64,000 nucleotides of DNA from Chrysogorgia sp. JL179-B06 (GCA_035772405.1 JAYKKM010000226.1:310001-374000), one strand, 5' to 3'. Positions 46,718-50,319 are shown, counted from the first letter of the stretch. Translations and numbers: made by a program. Notes: generated by a model not told the origin, from the letters alone.

Positions 46718-47919
46718 TATATATTATATATATATATATATAAATATATATTATATATATATATATATGGTGGGACTAAATGCCGTTACCATGATGGCTA
46801 GGACCAACCGGTAAATTTCGTGTACGCCTTTTGGATGATCCGTTTTAATCGGCCAATATTCGTTGGAGACAAACGGCACAAAAATGGCCGATTAATTTTT
46901 AAGTACATAATCGGGTTTTTACGAAAGGTATACACGTTCGCGTAATATAATAGGCACGAATGTTATCTATTTAGACTGATCGGTAATTCCAAATCTATTT
47001 TCACAATTGAAATCGAATATTGGCCAAGATAACTTTTAAAATCTACGACGAAACGGCCTTTTGCCATTTGTGATGAACATGGCTTGCGACGGAGTAGTAC
47101 TGCATGGGGACCATTCTGATTGCAAAACATAATATATTGTTTGAAATAATTGATTCTGTCCGATAGAACAGGCGGGCGAGGGGTTATTGCGGATGCGTAT
47201 TTCTAGTTAAGTTCAGTATTTGGAATACGTATAGAACTGACGTGCGAATAAAAAGAATAATGCACAAAATGTGTGGTTGAAATTCAAAGAGGTAAATTTG
47301 AATTGTAAAGTGTTTTGCTTTGCTTTTTTCATTTCGTTTAACCTGTTTTGCTTCGTTTAACCGTTTAACACATGCACCAGAACTATAGGGATTTAGCGCT
47401 TAACTTTTTCTTCCACAAAATAAGTTTGGTAGTTTGCAAAGTCCAATAAGGTGATGCAAGATATCTTATATGTTGAAAAAAAGCTGTTTCGTTATGACAA
47501 AGGGCAGTCTAATGAAGCAGAAGTGATTGACAATGTGTGTAATTTAAAAGACGCCTGACAATATGTTGAAAAGTCAGTTGTGAGAAATGTACGTCGACTA
47601 ATAAAGTGAAGATTGTTCAGGTGTTCTTGGTGTAATTCTATAAAATTCTCAGTTTTTCCTAGCCAACCAAAAGAACAAAGGAAAACGAGCTATGTGGGAT
47701 ATAAGCTAAAATAATATTTCATTGAAGGTTAATTAAATTAATATTTTTGTTGTTTAGGAACGTCATCGAGTGAAACAACTTCTCGCTACCCAAGAATTGT
47801 TATTTCCGCGTTTGTTTAAAAGTATCCTTTCTGCTGTTAAACCTTTAATGGCGAGGAAGCAAACAACAACGGAAAATAAGGAATCATGCTTAGAGAATTT
47901 GTCGTCACTGTGCAGATGA
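4582..47919 (+). CDS. Fused cysteine desulfurase-like class V aminotransferase and TtcA-like PP-loop tRNA thiolase (5' partial, 24 exons)
   Basis: Exons: 4582-4699, 5792-5857, 6099-6164, 8396-8537, 13097-13136, 13255-13331, 14304-14377, 18938-19048, 19185-19231, 23009-23213, 23456-23517, 24243-24302, 25442-25553, 30877-30924, 31570-31680, 31979-32029, 32260-32904, 34108-34230, 41165-41282, 41379-41529, 41845-41907, 42223-42295, 44986-45039, 47758-47919. Phases agree at all 23 junctions and the frame ends at TGA 47917-47919. Numbering from the first whole codon, residues 1-410 form a class V PLP enzyme (EHHSN 47-51, Asp126, Lys161 in STHKF, Cys307/Cys309 in RGGCACAG). Residues about 500-670 are a polar linker. 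Residues 679-925 are a TtcA-like domain (SGGKDS 697-702, CSFC 774-777, GQHLDD 800-805, CPAC 864-867). Known biology: cysteine desulfurases pass persulfide sulfur to thiolases, and TtcA activates tRNA with ATP and uses an Fe-S cluster. Inference: one chain mobilises sulfur and thiolates tRNA. Roughly 100 N-terminal residues expected for the family are missing, presumably upstream of the window. Confidence 0.9.
5180..5610. mobile_element. tRNA-derived SINE, double-headed and duplicated (family S1)
   Basis: Minus-strand heads carry an A-box (GGTAGCTCAATGGTTA) and a B-box (GGGTTCGATTCCC, read on minus at 5198-5210). The body is bounded by CTACGTTGTGTAC and GTACACAACGTAG in inverted orientation, and a second head points the other way (5360-5390, 5535-5570). 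The unit head-body-head occurs twice in a row. A related copy is at 63505-63800. Confidence 0.8.
5792..5857 (+). CDS. Exon 2: aminotransferase, residues 40-61
   Basis: [20 protein letters not shown], then SK. The EHHSN motif matches the class V EHHAN/EHHSN motif, whose histidine stacks on the PLP ring. The donor is placed after AGTAAG at 5857. The earlier GT inside AGTAAG would break phase with exon 3. Confidence 0.88.
6099..6164 (+). CDS. Exon 3: aminotransferase, residues 62-83
   Basis: [20 protein letters not shown], then LK, in phase 0 at both ends. This matches the D-x-D-x-x-x-L-E segment that follows the EHHSN region in NifS-like enzymes. Confidence 0.87.
6662..6909. mobile_element. 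Diverged MITE with AGTCAATCGAGATATGGTCT end
   Basis: The left end matches the element at 14471-14766. The right end (GAGACCATACGCCATTAACC) is a diverged inverted copy. It also contains the CACCGTGCACAAAT segment shared with that element. Confidence 0.6.
6910..8395. other. Intron 3 remainder, nothing firm
   Basis: No exon-like segment seen. A short hairpin at about 8210-8305 pairs AGCCTCGTTCCCAGGGC with GCCCTGGGAACGAGGTT around a GC-rich core and is probably a small MITE. Confidence 0.5.
8396..8537 (+). CDS. Exon 4: aminotransferase, residues 84-130 plus one base
   Basis: Contains [11 protein letters not shown] (94-104) and FDYATAG (125-131). Asp126 is the expected partner of the PLP pyridine nitrogen. 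It ends with one base of a Gly codon completed by exon 5. Confidence 0.9.
9301..9800. mobile_element. 500-bp fold-back element with CCCTAA core
   Basis: The arms are inverted copies: GACGGCGACGCAATTTTCCG on the left against CGGAAAATTGCGACGGCGAC on the right, with matching inner blocks such as TAAACGGTCGTTGCCAACCC. The centre is CCCTAACCCTAACCCCCCGC followed by its complement. No coding potential: the open frames are palindrome artefacts. It lies in intron 4. Confidence 0.88.
10488..12183. repeat. 15-bp minisatellite, about 110 copies, open on both strands
   Basis: Unit AGAAAGCCCTTCATC, with C/T at position 8, CATC/GATC endings and an AGAAATAGCTTCATC variant in clusters. Because 15 is divisible by 3 and the unit lacks stops, frames of 557 (+) and 589 (-) codons stay open (repeating RKPFI and LMKDF). 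Low-complexity intronic DNA; not called as a gene. Confidence 0.93.
12740..12872. mobile_element. Short MITE, AATAAACAATTATT ends
   Basis: Left TAATAAACAATTATTAGATG and right CCAATAATTGTTTTATTA are inverted. The interior has GCCGAGCCGAAGGCTGA. Confidence 0.7.
13097..13136 (+). CDS. Exon 5: aminotransferase, 40-bp micro-exon
   Basis: [12 protein letters not shown] with split codons at both ends. It is the smallest exon here, separated from exon 4 by 4.56 kb of repeats. It is supported by phase at both junctions and by family order, since the pocket Asp is followed by this strand and then the PLP lysine exon. Confidence 0.82.
13185..13228. repeat. (TGTC)n microsatellite in the 118-bp intron 5
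   Basis: About ten TGTC units end 26 bp before the exon 6 acceptor and form much of its pyrimidine-rich tract. Confidence 0.9.
13255..13331 (+). CDS. Exon 6: aminotransferase PLP-lysine exon
   Basis: [20 protein letters not shown], then GVSTPG. The lysine of STHKF (residue 161, bases 13304-13306) is the predicted Schiff-base lysine of class V enzymes (S/T-x-H-K). The upstream intron is only 118 bp and carries a (TGTC)n tract just before its acceptor. Confidence 0.92.
13384..13488. mobile_element. Small fold-back element in intron 6
   Basis: AGTTAAATCCCGAGAAC on the left against the inverted TCGAGGGATTTAACT on the right, with GAGGTATTAA/TTAATACC inside. Confidence 0.65.
14304..14377 (+). CDS. 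Exon 7: aminotransferase, residues 170-194
   Basis: [20 protein letters not shown], then SVFF. The P-x-x-x-G-G-G segment follows the lysine loop in this family. Donor gtaagt. Confidence 0.88.
14471..14766. mobile_element. MITE with ATAGTCAATCGAGATATGGT inverted ends
   Basis: Left ATAGTCAATCGAGATATGGT and right ACCATATCTCGATTGACTAT are perfect inverted copies. The interior contains GTGCACGGTGCACGG and its partner. A diverged relative is at 6662-6909. Confidence 0.85.
14767..16030. other. Intron 7, first part: no feature recognised
   Basis: AT-rich, with a short (TA)-rich patch at 15305-15350. No exon-like frame, SINE head or inverted repeat could be supported. Confidence 0.4.
16040..16235. 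repeat. 12-bp minisatellite
   Basis: Repeating AGTTATACCTAT with minor variants (CTAC, CTCT, ATTG), about 16 copies. Confidence 0.92.
16388..16541. mobile_element. Fold-back element with TTAGGG-like core
   Basis: GGTACTTCATCTTATGATGT and TATAGTGGATCC pair with GGATCCACTATATCCCATAA and CATGAAGTA. The interior reads GGATTAGGGTTAGGATTATG. Confidence 0.7.
16630..16714. repeat. Inverted repeat, ~27-bp arms
   Basis: CTTCCAATTCGCTAGAGGGG against CCCCTCTAGCGAATTGGAAG, with GGTAATGG/CCATTACC inside. The adjoining 16715-16930 resembles the inverse of 27990-28200 (AAAATTGGTCAGTTATGAAA), so it is part of a dispersed repeat. Confidence 0.75.
17965..18325. mobile_element. hAT-like non-autonomous element
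   Basis: Ends CAGGCCCACACA and TGTGTGGGCCTG are perfect inverted repeats. Subterminal GGGCCCTGGGCAAAATAAAT pairs roughly with GGGCCCAGGGCAGATTGCCC. CAGG-type ends suggest hAT. No clear 8-bp target duplication was found. Confidence 0.7.
18387..18757 (+). mobile_element. LINE 3'-end fragment (CR1/L2-like)
   Basis: Translates as broken pieces resembling the RT C-terminus ([20 protein letters not shown]), then LWNSLP-like sequence, and ends in a (TTA)n tail. It has the same layout as the tail of the LINE at 36.3-39.6 kb ([20 protein letters not shown]). 5'-truncated. Confidence 0.8.
18938..19048 (+). CDS. Exon 8: aminotransferase, residues 195-231
   Basis: Contains [20 protein letters not shown] and [19 protein letters not shown] is a strong family signature (the E-x-G-T-P motif of class V enzymes). 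Phase 0 at both ends. Confidence 0.92.
19185..19231 (+). CDS. Exon 9: aminotransferase, residues 232-246
   Basis: [15 protein letters not shown] followed by a split codon. The preceding intron is short (136 bp). Donor ag|gtaagaaat. Confidence 0.85.
19815..19884. repeat. Perfect palindrome, 33-bp arms, 4-base loop
   Basis: CCTGTGCACAGCCTGATATA and AGTACCCTGTATA on the left are exactly mirrored on the right around TCAG. Confidence 0.95.
20127..20683. mobile_element. Terminal-inverted-repeat MITE, ~557 bp
   Basis: Ends GTTCATACTAGTGGATCCAG and the inverse of CCGGGTCCACTAGTGTGAAC, extended by ACTGGATTTGA. Subterminal GACTGG blocks repeat. The open frames within are structural artefacts. Confidence 0.78.
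21510..21655. repeat. (ACTT)n then (CTAC)n microsatellite
   Basis: About 13 CTTA units, then about 20 CTAC units, closing with GGTAGGTAGG. An element with GGGCGATAACCCGC ends follows directly, and CTCA/CTTA units resume at 22535-22557. Confidence 0.95.
21659..22533. mobile_element. 875-bp terminal-inverted-repeat element
   Basis: Left TATTTTCTGGGCGATAACCC and right GGGTTATCGCCCAGAAAATA are perfect inverted ends. Subterminal TATAACCCGCAC recurs at the left and GTGCGGGCTATAG (inverted) at the right. No transposase frame. It sits between tetranucleotide repeat tracts. Confidence 0.85.
22560..22640. repeat. Inverted repeat around AGTAGCCTGCCCCGCAGACGA
   Basis: GTAGCCTGCCCCGCAGACGA pairs with TCGTCTGCGGCGCAGGCTAA, with TAATCCGG repeats in the loop. 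Confidence 0.75.
23009..23213 (+). CDS. Exon 10: catalytic cysteine-loop exon of the aminotransferase
   Basis: 69 residues (247-315), including [20 protein letters not shown] and the end [16 protein letters not shown]. The paired cysteines (307, 309) lie where cysteine desulfurases carry the sulfur-accepting Cys loop. The R-G-G-C-x-C-A-G form is that of an uncharacterised bacterial class V branch, recalled and not searched here. Confidence 0.9.
23456..23517 (+). CDS. Exon 11: residues 316-335
   Basis: [20 protein letters not shown] with a split codon completed by exon 12. The donor lies about 110 bp upstream of a 14-bp CT-rich minisatellite. Confidence 0.86.
23620..24075. repeat. 14-bp CT-rich minisatellite in intron 11
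   Basis: Unit CCACCCACATCTCT, about 30 copies, with variants such as CCATCCACATCTCT and a partly duplicated sub-block (CATCTCATCT...GATATCTCTGCACC, then CATATCTCTGCACC). Starts about 100 bp after the exon 11 donor and ends about 170 bp before the exon 12 acceptor. The long open frames are repeat artefacts. Confidence 0.93.
24243..24302 (+). CDS. Exon 12: residues 336-355
   Basis: [19 protein letters not shown] between a clean acceptor at 24241-24242 and donor ag|gtaatt. Split codons at both ends join in frame. Confidence 0.82.
24508..24729. mobile_element. Fold-back element in intron 12
   Basis: GACTGCCTCGGCGAAACAGT and TTCGTAAACGGTCTTTGCCA pair with the inverse GAAAGGAAGACTGCGTCGGC and TGGCAAATACCGTTTACG. 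The core has CAACCCCCCTGAATTCTAAC against GGGGTTAGGATTCAGG. The TAAACGG/TTTGCCA blocks are shared with 9301-9800. Confidence 0.78.
24733..24960. repeat. Tandem duplication, 120-bp period
   Basis: AAAATGAGAAAATACCTGAA through GCACGTGTATATGTGGTGCA occurs twice, offset 120 bp, with a few substitutions. Confidence 0.9.
25016..25390. mobile_element. MITE ending about 50 bp before exon 13
   Basis: Ends CTAAGGGTGTGTTTATATGA and ATATAAACACCCCCTAAG are inverted. GGCTAGCCCGGTAAGCGAGA pairs with ATCTCGCTTACCAGGCTAGC. Confidence 0.8.
25442..25553 (+). CDS. Exon 13: end of the aminotransferase fold, residues 356-393
   Basis: [20 protein letters not shown], then [19 protein letters not shown]-x-x-R-x-N-x-x-Y-F and V-A-x-x-G-W-K-L-L-P are features of the C-terminal small domain of this branch. 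A MITE ends about 50 bp upstream of the acceptor. Confidence 0.9.
26541..26735. repeat. 66-bp tandem repeat, three copies
   Basis: AGGTACATATTAAAACACTC starts at 26541, 26607 and 26673. The third copy is shortened. Confidence 0.93.
26740..27730. other. Intron 13 middle, nothing firm
   Basis: No exon-like sequence. Segments repeat stretches of the 17.2-17.9 kb region in inverted orientation (TATATTAACACACATGGAGT resembles ACTCCATATGTGTTAATATA), indicating an old inverted dispersed repeat. Confidence 0.5.
27740..27852. repeat. 9-bp minisatellite
   Basis: Repeating GACTACCAA/GACTACCTA, about 12 units. Confidence 0.88.
28848..29009. mobile_element. Palindromic MITE, family B
   Basis: CGTTTGCCCAGGTCTCTATA against the inverse TATAGAGACCCGGGCAAACG, continuing through CTCGTG...TAATAAAAACACTCGAG. 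The loop is GGCGAGTGCT-like. A nested weaker inverted repeat (TTTATAAAATAATTTTA) lies just upstream at 28649-28840. Confidence 0.85.
29324..29921. mobile_element. hAT-like non-autonomous transposon with perfect 8-bp TSD
   Basis: Ends TAGAGGTCAGCCGATGATCG and TTTCGGTTGACCTCTA are inverted. Both flanks read GTGTAAAC (29316-29323 and 29922-29929), an 8-bp target-site duplication typical of hAT. The GGCCGATATTTTGCAACATC block recurs inverted near the right end. No transposase; the open frame at 29606-29830 has no recognisable domain. Confidence 0.92.
30000..30870. other. Intron 13 end: diverged repeat also near 46.8-47.2 kb
   Basis: GTGATCCGTTTGAATCGGAC, TTACGAAGGGTATA and GAGGGGTTATTGCGGATACG have counterparts at 46770-47210 (GGATGATCCGTTTTAATCGG, GAGGGGTTATTGCGGATGCG), so both are copies of one dispersed element, with an internal near-duplicate at 30200-30420. 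Confidence 0.65.
30877..30924 (+). CDS. Exon 14: residues 394-409
   Basis: [16 protein letters not shown], phase 0 at both ends. Y-x-F-x-x-x-x-G-x-W-x-H continues the family end after KLLPK. Confidence 0.85.
31145..31470. repeat. 24-bp minisatellite in intron 14
   Basis: Units AACATTGTTCAGAATTGGCA+GCAC alternate with AACATTGTTCACGGGGTGCA+GTAC. Open in several frames because the period is divisible by 3; not coding. Ends about 100 bp before exon 15. Confidence 0.92.
31570..31680 (+). CDS. Exon 15: residues 410-446
   Basis: [20 protein letters not shown], then [17 protein letters not shown]. Phase 0 at both ends. Follows the minisatellite-bearing intron. Confidence 0.86.
31695..31830. repeat. 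AAGAATAA-type simple repeat
   Basis: A-rich run of AATAAGAATAAAAATATGAT units in intron 15. Confidence 0.85.
31979..32029 (+). CDS. Exon 16: residues 447-463
   Basis: [17 protein letters not shown], phase 0. The donor is AGG|gtaatt; a cut one base earlier would break phase. No domain is assigned; it begins the inter-domain segment. Confidence 0.8.
32260..32904 (+). CDS. Exon 17: 215-residue linker exon, residues 464-678
   Basis: The largest exon. The start ([20 protein letters not shown]) looks folded and conserved. Residues about 500-660 are rich in Lys, Asp, Asn and Ser, without globular patterning. The end ([16 protein letters not shown]) leads into the PP-loop domain. It probably acts as a flexible tether. 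Confidence 0.9.
33170..33475 (-). mobile_element. tRNA-derived SINE (family S2), copy 1
   Basis: The minus-strand head at 33328-33255 reads GGCTTCCATAGCTCAGTGGT then TAGAGC, and a B-box GGGTTCAATTCC. A seven-base loop CTAGCAT gives an AGC anticodon, so the parent was tRNA-Ala-like. The body contains TCACGAGTTCTGTATATATA and TTGGCATTTCACTCGAT. A direct duplicate of CAGGATTTSTGGTGAAGGAA flanks it (33166 and 33447). Copy 2 is at 46236-46480. Confidence 0.85.
33255..33328 (-). other. tRNA-Ala-like SINE head (not a functional tRNA)
   Basis: A- and B-boxes are intact, but acceptor-stem pairing is imperfect and the head is embedded in a multicopy SINE. It may still act as an internal Pol III promoter. 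Confidence 0.7.
33480..33625. repeat. (TA)n-rich tract
   Basis: Mostly TATATA with short interruptions, at the tail of the SINE. Confidence 0.95.
33780..33985. repeat. CAACAATGTTGC-rich dispersed repeat
   Basis: GCAGGTTGTAACAGAATGTT through AAAAGTCACTTCAGCTTCGG closely matches 60800-60845 (CAGGTTGCAACAGAATACTG, AAAAGTCCCATCAGCTTCG), so both are copies of one element. Confidence 0.75.
34108..34230 (+). CDS. Exon 18: PP-loop exon of the TtcA-like domain
   Basis: [20 protein letters not shown] followed by [21 protein letters not shown] (697-702) is the ATP-pyrophosphatase P-loop of the TtcA/TilS/MnmA superfamily. Phase 0. Confidence 0.95.
34231..35310. other. Intron 18, first part: nothing firm
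   Basis: No exon-like sequence or inverted ends. A short TACTACCTTATACTTA patch at 34330-34370 resembles the unit of the 40.5-41 kb minisatellite. Confidence 0.4.
35311..35425. mobile_element. Small fold-back element
   Basis: AGCGGCTAAATCTAGAATTT then GCACATTG against CAATATGCAAATTTTAGATT then TAGCCGCT. The core pairs CACCATATTGATTCTACGG with GGTAGAATTCAATATGG. Confidence 0.75.
36308..37598 (+). pseudogene. LINE endonuclease region, single frameshift
   Basis: Frame 36308-37015 covers the N-terminus through [19 protein letters not shown]. Frame 36954-37598 continues with [11 protein letters not shown] and GDFNIHVD through [20 protein letters not shown]. The shift lies in the T-run at 37006-37013. 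All four endonuclease motif blocks are intact, so the decay is recent. Confidence 0.88.
37646..38806 (+). pseudogene. LINE reverse transcriptase region, multiply broken
   Basis: [20 protein letters not shown] (37646-37860) is the pre-RT linker. RT blocks then appear in shifting frames: [13 protein letters not shown] at about 38370-38410, NCGVPQG at about 38545-38565, and [12 protein letters not shown] at about 38645-38680, where YADD is the catalytic core. Stops at 37877 and 38813 and shifts between blocks prevent expression. Confidence 0.85.
39935..40450. mobile_element. Dispersed repeat C, copy 1, ending in a palindrome
   Basis: Closely matches the reverse complement of 50320-50835 (for example GGTGTAGATATACTCCATAG here against CTATGGAGTATATCTACACC there). 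Contains GGTCTATCACCAATAGACC. No transposase. Confidence 0.82.
40405..40439. repeat. Palindrome CTACTAGTGGTCTAT / ATAGACCACTAGTAG
   Basis: 15-bp perfect arms around CACCA. The same GGTCTAT unit recurs at 40478-40488 and in the 50.3-kb copy. Confidence 0.85.
40495..41045. repeat. Degenerate minisatellite of TACTAC(A)CTTA units
   Basis: CTCACTAACATCTTACTAC, optional ATCTTACTAC and CCTTATA modules in irregular order. Ends about 120 bp before the exon 19 acceptor. Confidence 0.92.
41165..41282 (+). CDS. Exon 19: TtcA-like domain, residues 720-758
   Basis: [20 protein letters not shown], then [21 protein letters not shown] and L-x-x-Y-x-x-x-L-G-V-x-Y match the segment after the P-loop strand in TtcA-like proteins. 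It lies beyond the largest intron (6.9 kb), which contains the LINE. Confidence 0.92.
41379..41529 (+). CDS. Exon 20: TtcA-like CxxC and GQHLDD exon
   Basis: [20 protein letters not shown] and [23 protein letters not shown] matches the TtcA motif carrying two Fe-S-cluster cysteines, and G-Q-H-x-D-D the G-H-H-x-D-D motif. The donor is GC (AAAG|gcatgt), not GT. Confidence 0.93.
41625..41740. mobile_element. Fragment of the TTAA-MITE family
   Basis: GGCGTCCAGAAACATAAAAT then ATGAGAATGAAAACATTATTTCTCGAG matches the interior of 45585-46073. It lies inside the GC-AG intron. Confidence 0.7.
41845..41907 (+). CDS. Exon 21: TtcA-like domain, residues 809-829
   Basis: [21 protein letters not shown]-x-N-G-x-L-x-x-M corresponds to the F-Y-G-G-x-L-K-x-M stretch in TtcA that follows G-H-H-x-D-D. 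The split Ser codon formed with exon 20 supports the GC donor. Confidence 0.9.
42223..42295 (+). CDS. Exon 22: TtcA-like domain, residues 830-854
   Basis: [20 protein letters not shown], then FAEK. V-I-R-P-x-x-Y-x-R-E-x-D is highly characteristic of TtcA. Confidence 0.93.
42362..42856. mobile_element. ~495-bp near-perfect hairpin element
   Basis: The left arm starts ACAGGGAGCCGTAACGTCTA and the right arm ends TAGACGTTACGGCTCCCTGT. The arms match nearly base for base for over 200 bp, through TTGTCGACAATGAGGATAAA and CCAGACCAGAAAGGCAACGA. GAAGTTAT lies just outside both ends (with one extra T at the left), suggesting an 8-bp duplication. It starts 66 bp after the exon 22 donor. Confidence 0.9.
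43000..43680. other. Intron 22 stretch, nothing coding
   Basis: AT-rich. A short inverted repeat at about 43583-43677 pairs AAACAATTATACCATTCGCT with AGCTCATGGTATAATTGTTT, with AACAACCTCG/CGAGGTTG inside: a small fold-back element that runs into a (TA)n tract. Confidence 0.6.
43710..43911. mobile_element. Palindromic MITE, family A copy 2
   Basis: AAGAAATATAAAACATTTTC to AAAATGTTTTCTATTTCTTT. The inner AAGTTTGGGAGAACGAGAAA pairs with TTTCGAGTTCTCCCAAACTT. A (TA)n tract at 43678-43709 abuts its left end. Confidence 0.85.
44785..44890. repeat. Small inverted repeat ending in (TTA)n
   Basis: AGAGCATTGAGACTATTGTA then TAATGCTCCTAATACGTC, followed by (TTA)6. Similar in reverse to 5915-5980 (AGTTTTAGGAGCATTATACA), where (TAA)n precedes it. 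Confidence 0.65.
44986..45039 (+). CDS. Exon 23: second CxxC of the TtcA-like domain
   Basis: [22 protein letters not shown] (864-867) lies where TtcA has the third cluster cysteine in an N-x-C-x-x-C context. Phase 0 at both ends. Confidence 0.92.
45585..46073. mobile_element. piggyBac-like palindromic MITE with TTAA duplications
   Basis: TTAA (45581-45584) precedes AGGGGAACTGTACCCA and TTAA (46074-46077) follows TGGGTACAGTTCCCCT. The arms continue inverted through TAAATAAAAGGCCTTTAAGT. The core folds on TTTTGACGTCA/TGACGTCAAAA. No transposase. TTAA flanks are the piggyBac hallmark. Confidence 0.88.
46236..46480 (-). mobile_element. tRNA-derived SINE (family S2), copy 2
   Basis: The head at 46319-46247 has TAGCTCAGTGGTCAGAG and GGGTTCAATTCC. 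The body TCACGAGTTCTGTATATATA, TTCTGGGTATATTACAAG and TTTGGCATTTCACTCGAT matches copy 1. CACTCGATCAAAACTTACAG is mirrored by CTGTAGTTTAATCGAGTG at the right end, next to a (TA)n tract. Confidence 0.85.
46480..46770. repeat. (TA)n tract, ~290 bp
   Basis: Almost uninterrupted TA dinucleotides with a few short breaks. The open frame here is an artefact. Confidence 0.97.
47758..47919 (+). CDS. Exon 24: C-terminus and stop
   Basis: [20 protein letters not shown] and [14 protein letters not shown], then a polar tail ending at TGA 47917-47919. E-R-x-x-x-K-x-L-L-x-x-x-E fits the C-terminal helix of TtcA-like proteins. I see no AATAAA in the few hundred bases downstream. Confidence 0.9.
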   Translation, partial: ERHRVKQLLATQELLFPRLFKSILSAVKPLMARKQTTTENKESCLENLSSLCR

Positions 47920-48550
47920 GTATTTTGCTTTTTGTTTCTTTTTAAATTTAACATTTAATCATTCGGCATGAAATCAACGAACGATCAACCGTGGACGGAC
48001 ATTTGCTGAAATTCTTAGACGGACAAGCTGTTGCTGAAATTAATTTTAAGAGTTCAAGCAAGTAAAGTTGAAAAAACTGGATACTATAACGTGATGACTT
48101 GAGCATGACAACCTTGTTGAAATTAATCAGTTATAAAAACCCATCATAGTGAAAATACAGTTTGAAATGGCGGTCCAATTGCCTGTCGATATACCAAATA
48201 AGCCACTTTCCAATTCAATGAAATATATATTAAGACTCATTTCAGGCGAGCATTCAGTTCATCCTTGCAGTATTTCAAGGTAAATATGTATCACAAAAGC
48301 AAAGTATTATTTGGCGTCGCAACAGAACAAAAGAGATCAGCAACGTTTACCTAAACTCAATCGAGGCTTAATAGGCTTTTTTAAGCACTATAGGATTATA
48401 TCAAATGGATAAATTAGTTATCTGAAGATGGGGACGAGGTACGGTTGCCAGCAAGTGCCATATATTTTTATATCCTGTCCAATTAATTTATTCTCGTGAC
48501 AATTATTCTTCTTATTAGTAACATGACAACTTATTAGCTCGTGACAAAAA
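47920..48550. promoter_or_regulatory. 3' UTR / downstream flank of the fusion gene
   Basis: AT-rich. No AATAAA or ATTAAA is visible within about 500 bp of the stop; the polyadenylation site could not be placed. Confidence 0.35.
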
Positions 48551-48552
48551 AA

Positions 48553-48565
48553 AAAAATATATATA

Positions 48566-48627
<62 letters not shown>
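48553..48627. repeat. (TA)n tract
   Basis: TATATA run preceded by a 13-A stretch and abutting the 236-bp tandem array. A second TA tract (49573-49625) closes that array. Confidence 0.95.
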
Positions 48628-48630
<3 letters not shown>

Positions 48631-48631
<1 letters not shown>

Positions 48632-49572
48632 CGAAAGTATACAAATGTGCCCTACCGGCTATCACCATATGGCTTTAATGGTAACTGTGGACTTGGGACC
48701 CACTATGTACGGCTACACATTGTTGGATTGCATTGTGGAGTCACCAGAGTGCTCAAACTGCGAGCAGTGAGCAATGCATAATGCTAACAGTAAACGTCTC
48801 ATTGAGAGAGACTCTCCGCCCAATCCATGAGAGTGCTCAAACACAATGAGCGGTGAGCGTAATATATATACGAAAGTATACTATGTGTGCCCTACCGGCT
48901 ATCACCATATGGCTTTATGGTAACTGTGGACTTGGGACCCACTATGTACGGCTACACATTGTTGGATTGCATTGTGGAGTCACAGAGTGCTCAAACTGCG
49001 AGCAGTGAGCAATGCATAATGCTAACAGTAAACGTCTCATTGAGAGAGACTCTCCGCCCAATCCATGAGAGTGCTCAAACCACATGAGCGGTGAGCGTAA
49101 TATATACGAAAGTATACAATGTGCCCTACCGGCTATCACCATATGGCTTTATGGTAACTGTGGACTTGGGACCCACTATGTACGGCTACACATTGTTGGA
49201 TTGCATTGTGGAGTCACCAGAGTGCTCAAACTGCGAGCAGTGAGCAATGCATAATGCTAACAGTAAACGTCTCATTGAGAGAGACTCTCCGCCCAATCCA
49301 TGAGAGTGCTCAAACCACATGAGCGGTGAGCGAATATATACGAAAGTATACAATGTGCCCAACCGGCTATCACCATATGGCTTTTATGGTAACTGTTGGA
49401 CTTGGGACCCACTATGTACGGCTACACATTGTTGGATTTGCATTGTGGAGTCACCAGAGTGCTCAAACTGCGAGCAGTGAGCAATGCATAATGCTAACAG
49501 TAAACGTCTCATTTGAGAGAGACTCTCCGCCCAATCCATGAGAGTGCTCAAACCACATGAGCGGTGAGCGTA

Positions 49573-49575
<3 letters not shown>
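48631..49575. repeat. ~236-bp tandem repeat, four copies
   Basis: ACGAAAGTATAC starts at 48631, 48870, 49106 and 49340 (periods 239, 236, 234). The unit contains CCTACCGGCTATCACCATAT, TACGGCTACACATTGTTGGA and GAGAGAGACTCTCCGCCCAA. Copies differ by scattered single-base indels, so the frames shift and are not coding. Confidence 0.95.
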
Positions 49576-49604
<29 letters not shown>

Positions 49605-49639
49605 CTGTATATATATATATATATATTTGAATATACGAA

Positions 49640-50000
49640 TATATGAAGAATTTGCAGCTTTTTATCTGACTATCACGGTGTTGTTATACGAGTAAAAGCG
49701 TATCGCAACGTCCATTTAGAACTAGAAGGTTTTAGTCGAAGAAATGCAAAGAACGAACGATATTGATTTGGTTGTCAATGAAATCAGAGCGCTTCTTCAT
49801 GGTCCCAAACGCACGGGAAGATACAGGTGCCTGTACTGTATGTCTGGCATACATTGCAAATGAAACATCACTAAATTACACTGGCAATTGTTCAGAGCTT
49901 GATCCAGAGGGATGTGATTTATGTAGAACACACCGGTTAGATTTTATTGAAATGAAGGACCCAGTATGACATGCAGATATGAGCTGCATTAAATCCTGTC
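49640..50000 (+). pseudogene. Transposon integrase-like relic, copy 1
   Basis: Broken frames give VNEIRALLHGPKRTGRYRCL and, in another frame, SELDPEGCDLCRTHRLDF. These resemble the HTH-integrase segment (G-x-x-R-x-x-G-Y-R, L-D-P-E-G-V-x-x-R) of eukaryotic IS-like transposons, from recalled motifs and not searched. An inverted relative is at 57380-57640. Confidence 0.45.
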
Positions 50001-50319
50001 CATCGTGGAGTTGCGAACTTGCGAATTATTTGTCTTGTAACCATCACATGACACGTACACACCGGGTGTACGAATATTGCGAGATAAATTAAGAAGAACA
50101 ACTGCAAAAAAACATTTATTCAGAACTTACTTAACCAACAACCAAATGTAATTACATAAACTGAAGACGAAGAAAAAGACAAAGCAGGAAATCCCACAGG
50201 TTTGTGTAGTACAATGTAATAAAATAGTATAATGCAATGCAATGCAATGTATACTATTACAACAACCAAATCAACTTTCTCAAGACTACACTAACTTTTA
50301 TTAGTATCAACCAACTGGT

